A DNA stretch of 64,000 nucleotides from Scytalidium lignicola. Taxonomy: Eukaryota > Ascomycota > Leotiomycetes. Position 1 is the stretch's first letter; every line of letters starts with the position of its first letter. The notes below the pieces were generated by a model, which saw nothing but the letters and a program-made list of their open reading frames with translations, was not told where the DNA came from and made no database searches. The translations under genes and the position numbers were made by a program. Shown one piece after another: positions 9,962-21,737 of this stretch. The DNA is taken from positions 62,001 to 126,000 of the forward strand of contig NCSJ02000077.1 in the NCBI GenBank assembly GCA_002812745.2. The letters are read 5' to 3'.

Positions 9962-12900
9962 CTATCTAACTGGTTGTAGAGCTTCCCACCCGCTCATCTC
10001 CATCTTGTCCGAATCATCCCCGAGTAAGTCAGTTGGCCGTCTAGGTGGCAGTCCTGGTTTCACTTCCTCCTCTTCATTAACACTGCTTGCTACAGCTTTT
10101 CTTGCTGTTCCTGCTCCTGCCCTTCGAGGATTTGGCGGGAGAGGTGGTGTAATTTCTTGAGTAGCATTTCTTGTTTGCACATTGTCAATGCCTGTGTTAA
10201 TTCGTTTTGGAGGGAGCGCCTGAGAGACTGCAGAGGTAAAATTACTACTAATTGGTCTTCTGGGTATCGATGCTGATGGGAAGGCTGCAGTTGACGACGG
10301 AATGGGAGAGCTTAGGTGATCTGGTTTAGGCGCTACGCGAGGCGGGCCCGTCTTTTTCGAGCTCGTGGTGGAGTTGGAGAGCACGCTACTAGGGCGATTG
10401 TCTGTGGGTCTGGGAGGAGGGGGTGGTGGTTGCTCTAGTATGCTTTCGGGTTTTGATCTCGGAGGCGAAGAATCTAGAAGACTAGTTTGAGATAAATTCT
10501 TGGAAACAGAAGAGATAGACGGCGACGGTGTAAATGGTGGTGGCAGTTTTCGGAGAGTTGATGATGAGATTGATCTGCGAGGAAGTGCAGGAGGTGCCTC
10601 TGAATGAGTAGAATTAGGCCGAGTAGACGACATTCGAGGGACAGTCACCCAATCAGGCTCGTCAGTTGGACTAAATGGATTAGATGGTCGATGAGGATTA
10701 GGCACAGCGCCAGGCTGTAGAGCTTTGATGGATGATTGTGCTGGGAGGCCATTGTCCAGCCACCACTTCCTTCTTACTGAGCTGGCTGGTGGTAATCCTG
10801 GCTCTATAGGATCATAGCCAATTAGGTCCTCATCATCACTGTCGTCTTCTCCTAGGGCGGCTGCTGCTGTACTCGAGCCAACTTCTTGACGACGCTTCTC
10901 GTAAATTTTGCGACTAAGAGCTTCCTTAACTTCTTCATCTATGATACTTACTCTGCACTCAAATGTTGCAAATACCGGTCTATGATCTGAAAAACGAAGT
11001 GGTGCGCAGTTATAATGGATCTGGCGGAGATTGGCACCCTTTCTAAGTATTCGATCGGTCCAAGCAGGTATCCGAGCCTTTTCCGAGGTATCGTACGTAT
11101 CAGTGCCCAGATCGAATTTATATGTTGGCATAAAAGTGATTCTAGACTCGGAATAGTAGGGAAATGCCAGACCTGCAACCATTTGTAGGTTCAGCTGTGG
11201 AAAGTTAGTCGTGACACTAGGCCAATCCCATGTAGAGCTTACCTGGTCATTCTCGTAGAGTGTATCCAAATCACCCATACTAATCAATTGTTTAACCTTT
11301 TCATTTCCAAGACCAATACGGTAATTGAAATCACCCATCCAAATGACGCTATCTATGCATCAGTTAGTTTACGTAGTTCCCAATCCAAAAGAACACCAAG
11401 CAACTTACCATGGTCAGCGATCCCACGATTTCGCTGGAACCTCAATCCGTGATCAATAGTGTCGAAATCCCTGTTTCTTTCCTCATAATTTGCAAATCCA
11501 GCAGCCAAGTGAGCCGTGACAAAACATATTTTAGTATTAGCAAAATCCATACGAATAGCAACCGCGCCCTTGTTTCCAGCCATTCCAGAGAGACCAGTTT
11601 TCTTGACGCTTCCTTCGACATTCTTAATATGTTTAAGAACAGATGCCTTGACGAAAATGCAAAGGGCGGCTCCGACAAGCTGACCGCTTCGCAAAAGGAC
11701 GTAGCGATCTTGACCTCCGGCTTTAGCATGGCGATTCAAGGTACTTAGCACGGCTTTCTCCCAGGCTTGTTTTCGGGATGGGTCACTATTCATGATTTGC
11801 TGGGGACTAAGCTCAACGATTTCTTGAAATCCCACAGTCACTATCTCTGGATATTGCTGCGACGGTCCAGTATCTGGACAAATCCATGGTGATAGATCTT
11901 CATCTATGCCCTCTGTCCGACCGTTCAAGTTGAAAGTGGCACACAAAATATTGATCACTTCTGTAGATTGAAATTCTGAGCTACGCCTAGCAAGCTCCGT
12001 CATGACATAGTCATTTATCGGATCGAAGAGATGCACTGGCATCTGCCCAACAAGCCTACCCAACAAAATGTCGATAGTGTTCTGACGAGCTTTGTCGGCG
12101 AAATTATTGATATAAAGCCGAGTAGCACTCTTTCGCGCATCGGCAATTGCTCCTGCGAACGACATTTTACCGTGTCTCGTGAAGGAGGACTTAAGAGCAC
12201 CTGTACCTGCATAGATTCTAGAAAGAGCATCGCCATTGTCTGCCCAAATACTAGAGTGTCTCATCCAGAAGTCTGAGGCCGCAACCTCTCCTAAACCATG
12301 TAGAAACGCTTCGAGAGCCATTTGCGAGATTATGGTTTGTATTAGGTTGGTCCTATCAAGGCAATCAAGGCAATTAGTTCTGAAAACACCTTCCTGCTGT
12401 AACAAAGTATATGATTTATGTGGCCTCTCGTTAGACTGGCTGTTGGATCCTTCAACAACCTCACATAAATAGTAGGCAAATGCATCAGCCGATCTCTGAA
12501 TTAGTCGTCGGATGTAACTTGCTGCTTCATAGCCACCTGGTCCTCTCGTTTCAGCATGAAAATCAAACTCAGTCTCGGTCAACAGATCTTCTTCACTTCT
12601 ATGCTTCTCATTTCGATGGTTCAGCGGGGAACGCCTTACGCCGTATCGGTAGAGACTAGTTAACTCTGCTTCGCCAGGCTTCGTCTCACTTAGGAGATTG
12701 ACGATGTGAACTGCACCATAGTTTTGTTCCAGCTCGCCGAAATGCTTGTCAAAAGCCGGCTGGGTTCCCTCTGCAGATCTAGTGATTGTAATCTTCTGTT
12801 GCCCTGGGATCAAACCTGGAGATTGCTCCCAAAATACAGGGACGGAGCCTCTGACTTGCACAAAGGAGAAACATATTCCTACTACTCTCTCCGGTGAAGT

Positions 12901-13921
12901 CGGGTCTCCGGAGTATTGTTCAGTGTTTGAAGGACTCCAGTATATAGTTTCGGATTCTACAAAATTTGCCACATTGCCATCGTCGTCGATTCCTCGGCTG
13001 TTGAATCGCGTCCCAGCCCTCCGGCATGATAGTCGTGATATTAAGGTTAATGAGGATGGTAGACCTGCTCGAGCACTCTTTACAGGTGCCGAGGACGAAG
13101 GTATAGTAATTGTAAGGACAAACCCACGAATAGCAGACGTCAGGATGCCTGATTTATCCAGAGCTTCTCTTTCATGTGCAACAAGCCGGGATCGGAATTT
13201 GATCAAAGGTCCTATCATGTAAGAATTCCATAAAAACGATTCGTCAAGGTTGTCTATATCAAAGGTAGATGTTTCGACCGCCCTGTAACAGGTTAGCTTT
13301 AGATTTAGACATGCCCCAGCAAACTCTATTGGTAATTCCGTACCTATCCTGCAACCTGTTTGTCAGGTCAAAGTCCGTACTATAGTAAAAACTGCCGTTA
13401 CTCAACAGCTTCTGCAGCTCGGTGCAGGGATGTTCAAGCACTTCTCTCCGTCCGCCATTCTGTCCATATCCATCTTGTGAATCAGCATCGTAAGGGTTGT
13501 AAATGTCCCCAAACGAGTGATCATACTCCGGACTATTCAAGCAATAGAAGTCCACAGCAAATATCTTCTCCACGGTTTCCCCCGGCCGCACTGTAGCAAC
13601 CTTGGTAGCACCAGCTACCACACACAAAAAGGTATCATTATTTACGGTGATCAGCCCGAGAGTGCCATGCACAGGTAGAGGTGCTAGAGTTCGGTAATCG
13701 CTGAGGTCGAGCTTCGAGACTTCTGAGAACTCCACTATGGATCTCGGTGCCGCCGTACCGTCAATGGAGCCGCGCGCCGGCATCGAACTGAGCGATGTAG
13801 AGGATCCATTGATCCCAGCATCGCCGGAAGGCGGAATATGGCGAAAGATAAGAGCATGCGTGGGCGTCACGAGAGCAATCGAGCGGTGCGGATATTCTCG
13901 CAAAAGCACGCGGATAGACAT
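9962..13921 (-). CDS. Synaptojanin-like phosphoinositide phosphatase (Sac1 + 5-phosphatase)
   Basis: Inositol polyphosphate 5-phosphatase of the yeast Inp51/52/53 type, which dephosphorylates PI(4,5)P2 and other phosphoinositides at the plasma membrane and in endocytosis. Four exons on the minus strand (13921-13344, 13282-11409, 11352-11243, 11194-9962); spliced 3795 nt, 1264 aa. The Sac1 domain (residues ~1-600) carries the catalytic CX5R loop in RTNCLDCLDRTN near residue 495. The 5-phosphatase domain (~640-1000) shows FNLNG, GFQEIVEL, GLSGMAGNKGA, WMGDFNYRI, PAWTDRIL and SDHRPV. The C-terminal ~270 residues are Pro-rich (PPPPPPRP, PPLPPNP), as expected for SH3 partners. The 48-bp intron at 11195-11242 can be read through without a stop. 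Removing it joins YENDQ to LNLQMVAGLAFPYYSESRI, as in the family. Confidence 0.96.
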
Positions 13922-14620
13922 ATTGACACAATCAGTTCAGAGAAACATGGGATTAACTCTACTACCTCCTGCAAGCATTTTTGATGCAGCCGCTGATAGT
14001 GAGCTTCATGAAAGCGGTGTTTTGCGGCATTTGGGAATGGCACCTTGTCGTTGACAAGGGAAGGTGAAGTTTGATGGACGAGCCTCGTCGGCGGGATGTC
14101 TTACTACGTAGTTGCTGTCTGACACGCTGTCATAAGTCTCCTAAAATTAAGGTGCACTTGCAGCAAGGCTCCACTAAACTCAAATTACTACACGAGGCTT
14201 CAGCTTCGATTTTATGAGTTTTGCAGCAAATTTCACATAATCTACATCAACTTAATCTTTGATTAGCCCTTCGAGGTTAAAACAACAATGTTGTTCTGAG
14301 CTCGGCTGACGTAAACACTCAGGGCCGACGGAAATCCCGGACGAAAAAGGATAAGATCACGTGGATTGTTTCATACCTCATCATGTGATGTTGAAAGGTA
14401 ACTTAGGGTGGTAATGAGAAATCGTGTCGTAGATTCATCGATTATAATCAGTTAGTATTCTGTATCTACTGTATTTATTTTTGAGTGATGAAAAATACGA
14501 AATTCAAAGATAATTCACATGATCTACCACGAAATATCGAAATAAGTTAGCCCTCACGGTCATCCGGTGTAACACCAGTTTTCAGCTAATTTACGTCCGT
14601 ACTGTAAATCCCTACTTGCA
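13922..14620. other. Intergenic
   Basis: Promoter side of the synaptojanin gene, AT-rich from 14380 on. No gene or clear motif seen. Confidence 0.4.
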
Positions 14621-14989
14621 TCAAGCACGAAACTGCAGACCTGATTTGCAAGCAATGTTTACGAGATGGTGCGGCGTATTGGCCGAGGAGAACCCTAGTA
14701 ATTGTTGTAACGTTGGATGAGTAATAGTCAAATCAGATATCGATCTCTTAATCGTGGAGGACTGTTGCTGACTGAGAGGGGTATGATGGCGAGCTGGCGA
14801 GCTCAGGTCGTTGTAACCCTGTGAGGTACTTTCGTAGCTTTGCAGCGGACAACGTTTTCGATTAGTTTGTAGATCTAGGCCCTCCGCAGATCGTTTCTTT
14901 CTAGCTCGTATTTTAGATAGCCCCCAAGAATACTCAAACAGTGAACCAACGAACCCAACAGAGCGGTTCAATGCCTCCGTCCGGAGCAT
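14621..14989 (-). CDS. Possible small protein, unknown
   Basis: ATG-started frame of 122 aa. It has a basic patch (KIRARKKRS), a Ser/Gln-rich middle (SQQQSSTIKRSISDL) and a hydrophobic end. It has no recognisable domain and stands alone between non-coding regions. It could be a small nuclear protein or a chance frame. The composition is protein-like (RKRCP, SISDLTI), so I keep it at low confidence. Confidence 0.3.
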   Translation of the reverse strand: MLRTEALNRSVGFVGSLFEYSWGLSKIRARKKRSAEGLDLQTNRKRCPLQSYESTSQGYNDLSSPARHHTPLSQQQSSTIKRSISDLTITHPTLQQLLGFSSANTPHHLVNIACKSGLQFRA

Positions 14990-15857
14990 CTCAAGAGGAC
15001 TTTCTTACTAATTACTATAAATACTGTAGCTAAGTTAAGTTGAGTTAAGTTATCCGCGATCGGAAATTATTAATCCCACGAGCCGCACGGGAGGTAAGGA
15101 ACATTTGGGCTTTTCATGTACGAAATGTTTCCGGTAGTCGCTGGGGCTGGCGAGGACGACTGCTGGACGAGAATTGGCGCGGAATGGATATGTTGATCCA
15201 GGCGTGCCAGGACAGCAATTTTTTGCTTTCCCATCACAAGGGCCAGGGTGGGAATTAAGAAATTAATTAATTACCAAGCCATGACAAGGGCTAGCGAGCA
15301 TTTATGTAAACGTAGTTGTGCACGGGAATGCCGTGTGTTCCGAGAGGCGTAACCTTCGTAAAGCGGGAGTTCGAGACTACTGCACGGCACAGAAACAAGG
15401 TCTTTGTGGCTTGTAGGATGAGACATCTGAATTAGAGGAGCTTGAGGCAAACATCGTGGCTGAAGAGGTACAAAATGCGAAGACTGTGATGGAGGTTTCT
15501 GTAATAATAACTAAGAAGAAGCAGAAGAAGAAGAAGAAGGGGGGAAAGTGGATGTTATCGAGAGATCAAAGAGGGAGCATCATCTCTTATCACCGCTCAA
15601 TTCCGCTCTTCCGCTGCAGCCAACTACTCGACCGAATTTCCGCCGTTTCAACCGCACGCCAAACCTATCGCAGTATCACGTACAGTAGCAGTCAGAGAAA
15701 TTAGTTGAAATAAAGTTTGAGGCTCTTCTTTTACCTAATNATAATTTATTTTAGGTAACTTATTCTAGAATAAATCTGGGTCGTAATAATTACGAGTAAA
15801 TACGCGGAATACATCTAATTGCATTGTGACTATATGGATATCTAGATCTATCTATAT
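14990..15857. other. Intergenic, AT-rich
   Basis: No gene. It contains a TAAGT(T) repeat near 15030-15052, a purine-rich AAGAAG run near 15511-15548 and an N at 15740. Confidence 0.4.
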
Positions 15858-16188
15858 TAGAACGGTCTTAAGCTCTTCCTGGGGATATTGAAATAACAAA
15901 TCGCCAAAAGAGGCGGCATCCAACCTGTAAAAACCCTTTCCTGTTAAACTGCACAATCGCACCTGGGGATAATCCCGTAACATTGCAATCTGTATATGCT
16001 GATGTCTTGTACTCAGTGAGTGGTGTCAGGACATCCTCCAGCTCATTGTCCTTTTCAAGCTTGTCTTTGGATATGAGGAAGTCGGATTAGTAAAGATCGA
16101 CAAGTGTCATGTTCGTGCCAATCGCTGCCAACCAGGTAAGCTTCTTCTTGGTCTTCTTAAAGTCACTCTCGAGATGCAATTCGAAAGC
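15858..16188 (-). pseudogene. Decayed C-terminal fragment of cytosolic glutamyl-tRNA synthetase
   Basis: On the minus strand the translation reads AFELHLESDFKKTKKKLTWL, then VDLY, an in-frame TAA (16087-16089), and SDFLISKDKLEKDNELEDVL followed by TPLTEYKTSAYTDCNVTGLS and GAIVQFNRKGFYRLDA. This matches the anticodon-binding C-terminal region of eukaryotic cytosolic GluRS (the FKKTKKK..WLA and IQFERKGYYRLD type motifs). The stop, a further stop and frame loss just upstream of 16188, and the lack of any catalytic domain nearby mark it as a relic. It is probably a partial duplication. A working copy should exist elsewhere in the genome. Confidence 0.82.
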
Positions 16189-16684
16189 ACTTTAACCGGC
16201 TGGGAGTTGAGCTTCCCTTTGTTGGCGAACATGTGATAATTCACGTGATGAAGGATACCGTACGACATGAATATTTGAATCGTTGACTCTTCTTGAGATG
16301 TTGGCAAGGAATTTTGGGCGTTTGACGGTTACCTTCCATCGCAGATAAATACTCGACCTACTATCCAAGATCGGAAAGTCTAGAACACTTAACTAGTCGT
16401 CTAGGTGTTGTTAGCTTTGCATTTACCAAATCCTCAGGCTGCCAATTCTTTCGAGCCCTGGTGCGGTCACCGGTTCACACGGTCAACGTAAGGGCAGTGA
16501 TTTTTATCCAGAACTTGCAAAATGGATTGCGAGGTAGGAAGGATAATGCGAGGTGGGAGCCGAAGGCCGAAACACGCTTAGGTTCTCGAAATGAATGGCT
16601 TGAGCGAAGGACGGTGTAGCAACAGACAAGTAGGCAAACACACAAAATATACGGAGCGCCGCGTAATAGTGCTGTATTTGATGT

Positions 16685-16733
16685 GATGCTGGATGCTAGA
16701 TGCTGGATGCTAGATGCTGGATGCTGGATGCTT
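16685..16733 (+). repeat. Minisatellite, 7-bp unit GATGCTR
   Basis: Seven head-to-tail copies of GATGCTG/GATGCTA (last one GATGCTT), visible directly in the sequence. Confidence 0.95.
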
Positions 16734-18056
16734 TGGAGATTTGTGGTGGTGAAACCCCCTCCAGTGCCGGTATTGGCTCCCTGGTCTAGACCTCTTACCC
16801 CTCTCTTCGGTTTTGTGCCTGGTGCAGCTAAGCCGCATCACCAGCTTGAATTTCTCGGCCACGTATTGAGGATCGAGGATCAACAACGGGCTCGTCCATC
16901 TTCTTTGTTCCCTCGAGCATCGACACCTCATATCACTTTTTTTGATTGACCTGGGCTGCAGCGTGACGTAGGTGTTGCGGTGTATGTCTCTAATTGCTGA
17001 GCAGGAGGAGTTGCATCAGCCTTTATCACGATGCTGGAGGNCGCGCGGATAGGGGAGTACTGTAAAATGGAGAGGGCCTGGCCTGTGCTGGGTCTCCAGC
17101 ATCCCAACAGCGCCCACGAGCCATGCTCCCTAGCGCCCGGACCGGCATGGCGTGGGCTGATGGCACATGAAACAGCCTGTTCTAGAACGCCTGGGCCACC
17201 AGTGAGGCTGCGGATCCCGGCTGCCCAGACCGACCTCAGTGCGACTCCAGTGCTCCTCCAGTACTCCTCGATGCCCCAATCCGGCAAGGCGCAGGTTCCC
17301 ATTGCTCGCGATTCCTGGCAATTCCTGGCGCTTGCCTGTGCTGGGTCGCACAGGGCTGCTTGGTCTTGCTCCTGCTCATGCTCTGGCCCCTCTGGCCCCC
17401 TCTAGCCCCCTCTGGCCACGAGCAGCGGCCCACTGCAAATAGCCAGCGTCGATCCCACAGCGGCCCCCCAGCACAGCCCTCAACTTGGCCTGGGCTTGTG
17501 GTACGAAATACAGTGGCAGAGTGGTCATCACTGCTGAGGCTCCCAAGGTGGGCAAGGCAGAACACGCACTTTTCACCAGCGCCTTTCCTGCCCCCCATTC
17601 CACTTCACCACCACCCATTGTTCTCCTCCCGCTCCGGACGGGTCACGTTTTCGACGTCTGTAACCTTTCCATGCTTCTTCTCCGCCTCGATGCTTCCTTC
17701 ACGTACGTGTTAGATCGTTGGAACTCTTCGCATTTGAATTTAGACTTGACTTCTTTGGCGTTGGGACTGGAACGAGTATATCCCCGTGCAGCTGCACCGT
17801 ACCGTACTGTACCTCATATCCCGTTTTGCTTTGCACACCTTCCTCTTCTTAACCTCTTTCCGAGAATCAAACCACCGCCTGGACTGCAGTTTCGACAGAT
17901 ACACATTCTGGACGCCATCAAACAATCAACCGCAATAGCTCTATCTCTCTGGAGGATTCAGCACGGATTTGCCAGGACACCAAGTCGGGGACGAGGTGGG
18001 CTGCTGACACCCCAGCTCCTCATGTCGCCTCAGTTCTCAATTAACTCGCCTTTGGT
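16734..18056. other. Intergenic and probable 5' region of the histidine kinase
   Basis: GC-rich from about 17000 to 17480, then pyrimidine-rich. Overlapping open frames on both strands have no domain and are taken as chance. One N lies at 17041. A splice-like TTTGGTATGCCTGTAG at 18052-18067 leaves the kinase start uncertain. Confidence 0.4.
17382..17418 (+). repeat. GC-rich tandem repeat, 10-bp unit TCTGGCCCCC
   Basis: Just under four near-identical copies (one with TCTAGCCCCC) in a GC-rich block upstream of the histidine kinase. Confidence 0.85.
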
Positions 18057-20863
18057 ATGCCTGTAGGGTGTGATGATAACGTTGGGGTGTTACCCAGGGT
18101 GTATAAGAAGCAGAGGGCAAGAATTCGAAAGATGAATGAACCACAGTCTCACAGCCTGTCCTCGACCCGAGGAAGATTCGAGATGATGGATACAGACGAT
18201 GCTACACACTCCCTGGAATTGGAACCAGAACCAGAACCGGATATAGTGTTCCACCCGGTTATTGACCAAACTCTACCTTCAGCAAATATGGTATCAGACT
18301 CTGAACCTCATGTTGAGCTGCAAGAGTCGACAGGGCCAATGTTTCCTACTTCACCGGAAGCTGAGAGCGACGCCTCTGAACAGCTCGTTGACCTCAAATC
18401 CAAGCTCAGAGAAGCCTCGGACCAGGACTTCTGGGAAATATTATTGAAGGGACTATGTGCCATTGCAAACGCTCAGTGTGGTTTGGTTGCCGAGAGAGCA
18501 TTGGTGGATGAAAAGCATGGCCCCGTCGAACTGCCTGGACTTGGCGAACCGGGTTCTTATTTTATGGGCGTGGGAGTCTACGTCGATGCTGGCAAGGACG
18601 CTAAAGAAATGCATCATAGCTATAGATATCCTGCCTATCGAACGCCTTGTGCTCATATGAAAGACGGTAAAGTTGTTGTCATCCCTGAGAGGCTGGACGA
18701 AATAGCTCCTGATAACCTGGATTGCATTCCTTGGAAGAGGTCTGAAGCATTTGTCGGTATACCGCTTTTTGCTGAAGGAAAATGTCTTGCACATTTAGGA
18801 TTAATATGGTCCTCAGAAGGAGCGGGGAGGAGAGAGTTGAGTTGGAGCTTCATCGAAATGACCATGCATTCTCTCGAAGACATGATAATACGGCGTATAA
18901 TTGAAAGGAGTATCGCAAAACCGGTGCTACAACAGTCCACTCCTGCGAAGATTATACCACCTACGGCGGTCATCGCCTCCCAACCTCTTGGGCCTTACGC
19001 ACGAAGTTTGTCTCACGAACTCAGAACACCTATGCAAGGTATTGTCGGCATGCTAGATCTCATGTACTCTACTGTTCTTGATGCTCTCGCCAGTGAGCGT
19101 CATTCTAGAACGCAGTCCATATTCAAGGAACTGAAGCATTATATTGAGGTTGTTCAAGGTAAGGATGTCGATACCCCGCTTTTAACTTCCGGCCGCTCAC
19201 AGAAATTTAGATAGCTCGAGACGAGCCGTTGAGACTGCCGACAACGTCATCCATGCCTATGATCTTAACATGCAGATGCCTGAAACTCCTTTATCAAGTA
19301 ACCCTGATAATGACTCCGGCCAATTCTCTTCATTATTCCAGTTGCCAAGTCCCGGGGAAACAGTCGTCACTGAATCCGACATATCAACTCCTGGTAAGAG
19401 AAGAGATCGTGACGTGAGCGAAGAATTAGACTTCCACCCAGGACCTCCACTGAAAAAAATGTTTACCATGACGGAAGGCGAATGTTTAGGCAACTACTAC
19501 CAAGCGACTCCCGTGGAAGCAACAGAGGGGTCAAGGGAGCTTAGCCATGATGCTGGAATGAATATCGATCGGACGCTCTTCGGCGATGGGGAGATGCATT
19601 TCTCGACTAACCATAGCGAATGTTCTCTACAAACTGGGGCAGTGATGATGAATAACACTCAGCAGAGGGTTGTTCTGCGCACATTTTTACGGACCGTGGT
19701 CCACGAAGCGTTACAAAGTGGCCATCCGACTAGTGAAGTACACACTGAAACCGACCGGGGTGAAACAATAGAAGTCAGAACAGAAGGATCAAGAGGCGAA
19801 ATCCAGGATCGTACTATACATTTGGAGTTGGATCCTGATGTTCCTGAAGTTATAATTACTGAAGAACAGCATCTGCAATTTGCTCTACAGAAGGTTGTTG
19901 ATAACGCTATCAAATTCACTGATGAAGGTAGCATTACAATCAAGGTCGGTCTGAGCAAAAACAGTCAGACCGCAGAGATACGAGTTATTGATACGGGACG
20001 GGGTATCCCCGAAGCATCGAAATCTTATCTTTTTAATCCTCATTTTCAAGAAGACCCATCTATTAGTCGATTAAAAGATGGATTAGGTTTAAGCCTATTT
20101 AACGCAAAGGCTCATGTTCGGAAAAAGTTAGGAGGTGACATGACGTTGGAACGATCTAGCACCATTGGCCCCTCCAAAGGATCACAATTCCTTATCCGTC
20201 TCCCGATATCGAGTATCGATATAGATGGAACTGAGACGCCGCTGGTTGGCAGTACTCCAGGCACACCAATTCCTCAACCACTGTCTTCTCTTCGCCCTCC
20301 ATCACGTAGCAATCCAAGCAGCTCTATGATTCGAAGCACATCATCGTCTTCGTCATCCTATTTCTCTTCCGAAAGCCCTCCACAAATTGCAACAATTATG
20401 AAATCTAAGAAACGACTCTCATTTAACCCTAATCTTGCTAAAGACTATCCCATTAACTTCCTCATCGCCGAAGATAATGCCATAAACCGAAATGTAGCTG
20501 TAGGCTCACTAAAAAANGCTTGGCTACTCGAAAGATAACATAACCGTTGCATTTGACGGTTTGGAAGCTGTCCGTTGCTACAAAGCTTCATTGGCTAAAC
20601 CTCGTGAATCACGCTTCAATGGTATCCTCATGGATATCTGGATGCCAAACATGGATGGCTACGAGGCCGCTGAGAAGATTCTTGATATAGGCAGAGAGAA
20701 TGGTGAGAGCACGACTGTCATTGCTGTCACTGCAGATATTACAAGCCAGAGCGCTGAAAAGGCAAGGGAAGTCGGAATGCATGGATTCCTCGCGAAGCCT
20801 TACAAGGTAAATGATATTGAACGAATGATTATACAGTATTTCTCTAGAAGCTGCTCGATTTAG
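18057..20863 (+). CDS. Hybrid histidine kinase with GAF-like domain and receiver
   Basis: Two-component phosphorelay sensor. Exons 18057-19158 and 19211-20863 (52-bp intron). The single N at 20517 must be counted as zero bases; the total is then 2754 nt, 917 aa. In order: acidic N-terminus; GAF-like sensory region (~residues 115-290); DHp H-box SLSHELRTPMQGI with phospho-acceptor His ~320; a long Ser/Glu-rich spacer; N-box VVDNAIKFT; G1 DTGRGIPE; G2 GLGLSL; Ser-rich linker; receiver with NFLIAEDN, LMDIWMPNMDG (phospho-acceptor Asp), TAD and LAKPY. No transmembrane segment is seen, so it is probably cytosolic. The start may instead be the ATG at 18132 (MNEPQSHS). The fungal HHK group is not assigned. 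Confidence 0.92.
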
Positions 20864-21737
20864 CATTTGGTGTTCTTTTTCTTCTTTTTCTTTTGTCAGT
20901 CATGCACAACGTTCGGACGAAAACACTGTCGGAGTTCGGTAATGTATTTAATACCCCTTAATGCACACCTGGAGAAATGGTTGGAGTTCGGCATGCTAGG
21001 TCTTGTTGGTTTCTGGTTCGGATAGGGAGGCGCTGGTATTCAAAAGTATATTTGGTAGGCATGAGCAAAGCGGTTTCTTGTTGATAGAACATGGAATAAT
21101 ATAATCCGGAAGATCTCACTAGGAGCGGATTCATGAATATAATAAGGGCTTTGGATATTTGTTCTAAAATAAATATCATCGATACCATTCAGATGATTTC
21201 TCTGCTCCCTGGGATCAGACTAACTTAAATACAAGAACCCCTAACAGTGTAACCTAATAGTCCAGTAGTTCAGGACTATCCGAAGCTTATTCAAAAAAAT
21301 ATATACAAGGATATTGCCCACTTAAAATCCTTCATTCTCCTAAAACGGAGATAATTGTAAGGCAACGACGCTAAAAGTTGTTTGGGGTCCGAGGGGATAC
21401 TTTGCTAACACTCGTGTGCCGGTAACACTAAACAGCGGCTAAGTTGCGCCTAAATTAATTTTTTAATTTTTCAGACGTGCAACAAAAAATTTGGCACTGC
21501 ATAAATTAGGACCTTAGGCAACAATATCTTGATTACTAGTGCGTGGCTTTAGGGGTCGTTTACGCCACACCAGTGACGACATGTCTGGCGAGCTGGCAAT
21601 GAGGAACCTAGTCACTTGGTCATTACCTCCCTTTTCCCCATCAACTCTTCTGCTCCTCTGCTTCTCCGCTCCTTCCACTACCTTGAAACCTACCTGGAAT
21701 TTCTTGGTTGCTTAAAAATAGGTAGGAATCATCAATC
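20864..21737. other. Intergenic, AT-rich
   Basis: About 870 bp of 3' UTR and promoter sequence with no gene seen. Confidence 0.4.

Noticed and set aside
17485..18066. 193-codon plus-strand frame upstream of the histidine kinase
   Set aside because: Pyrimidine-rich leader DNA with few stops; no domain, and it overlaps the kinase start in another frame.
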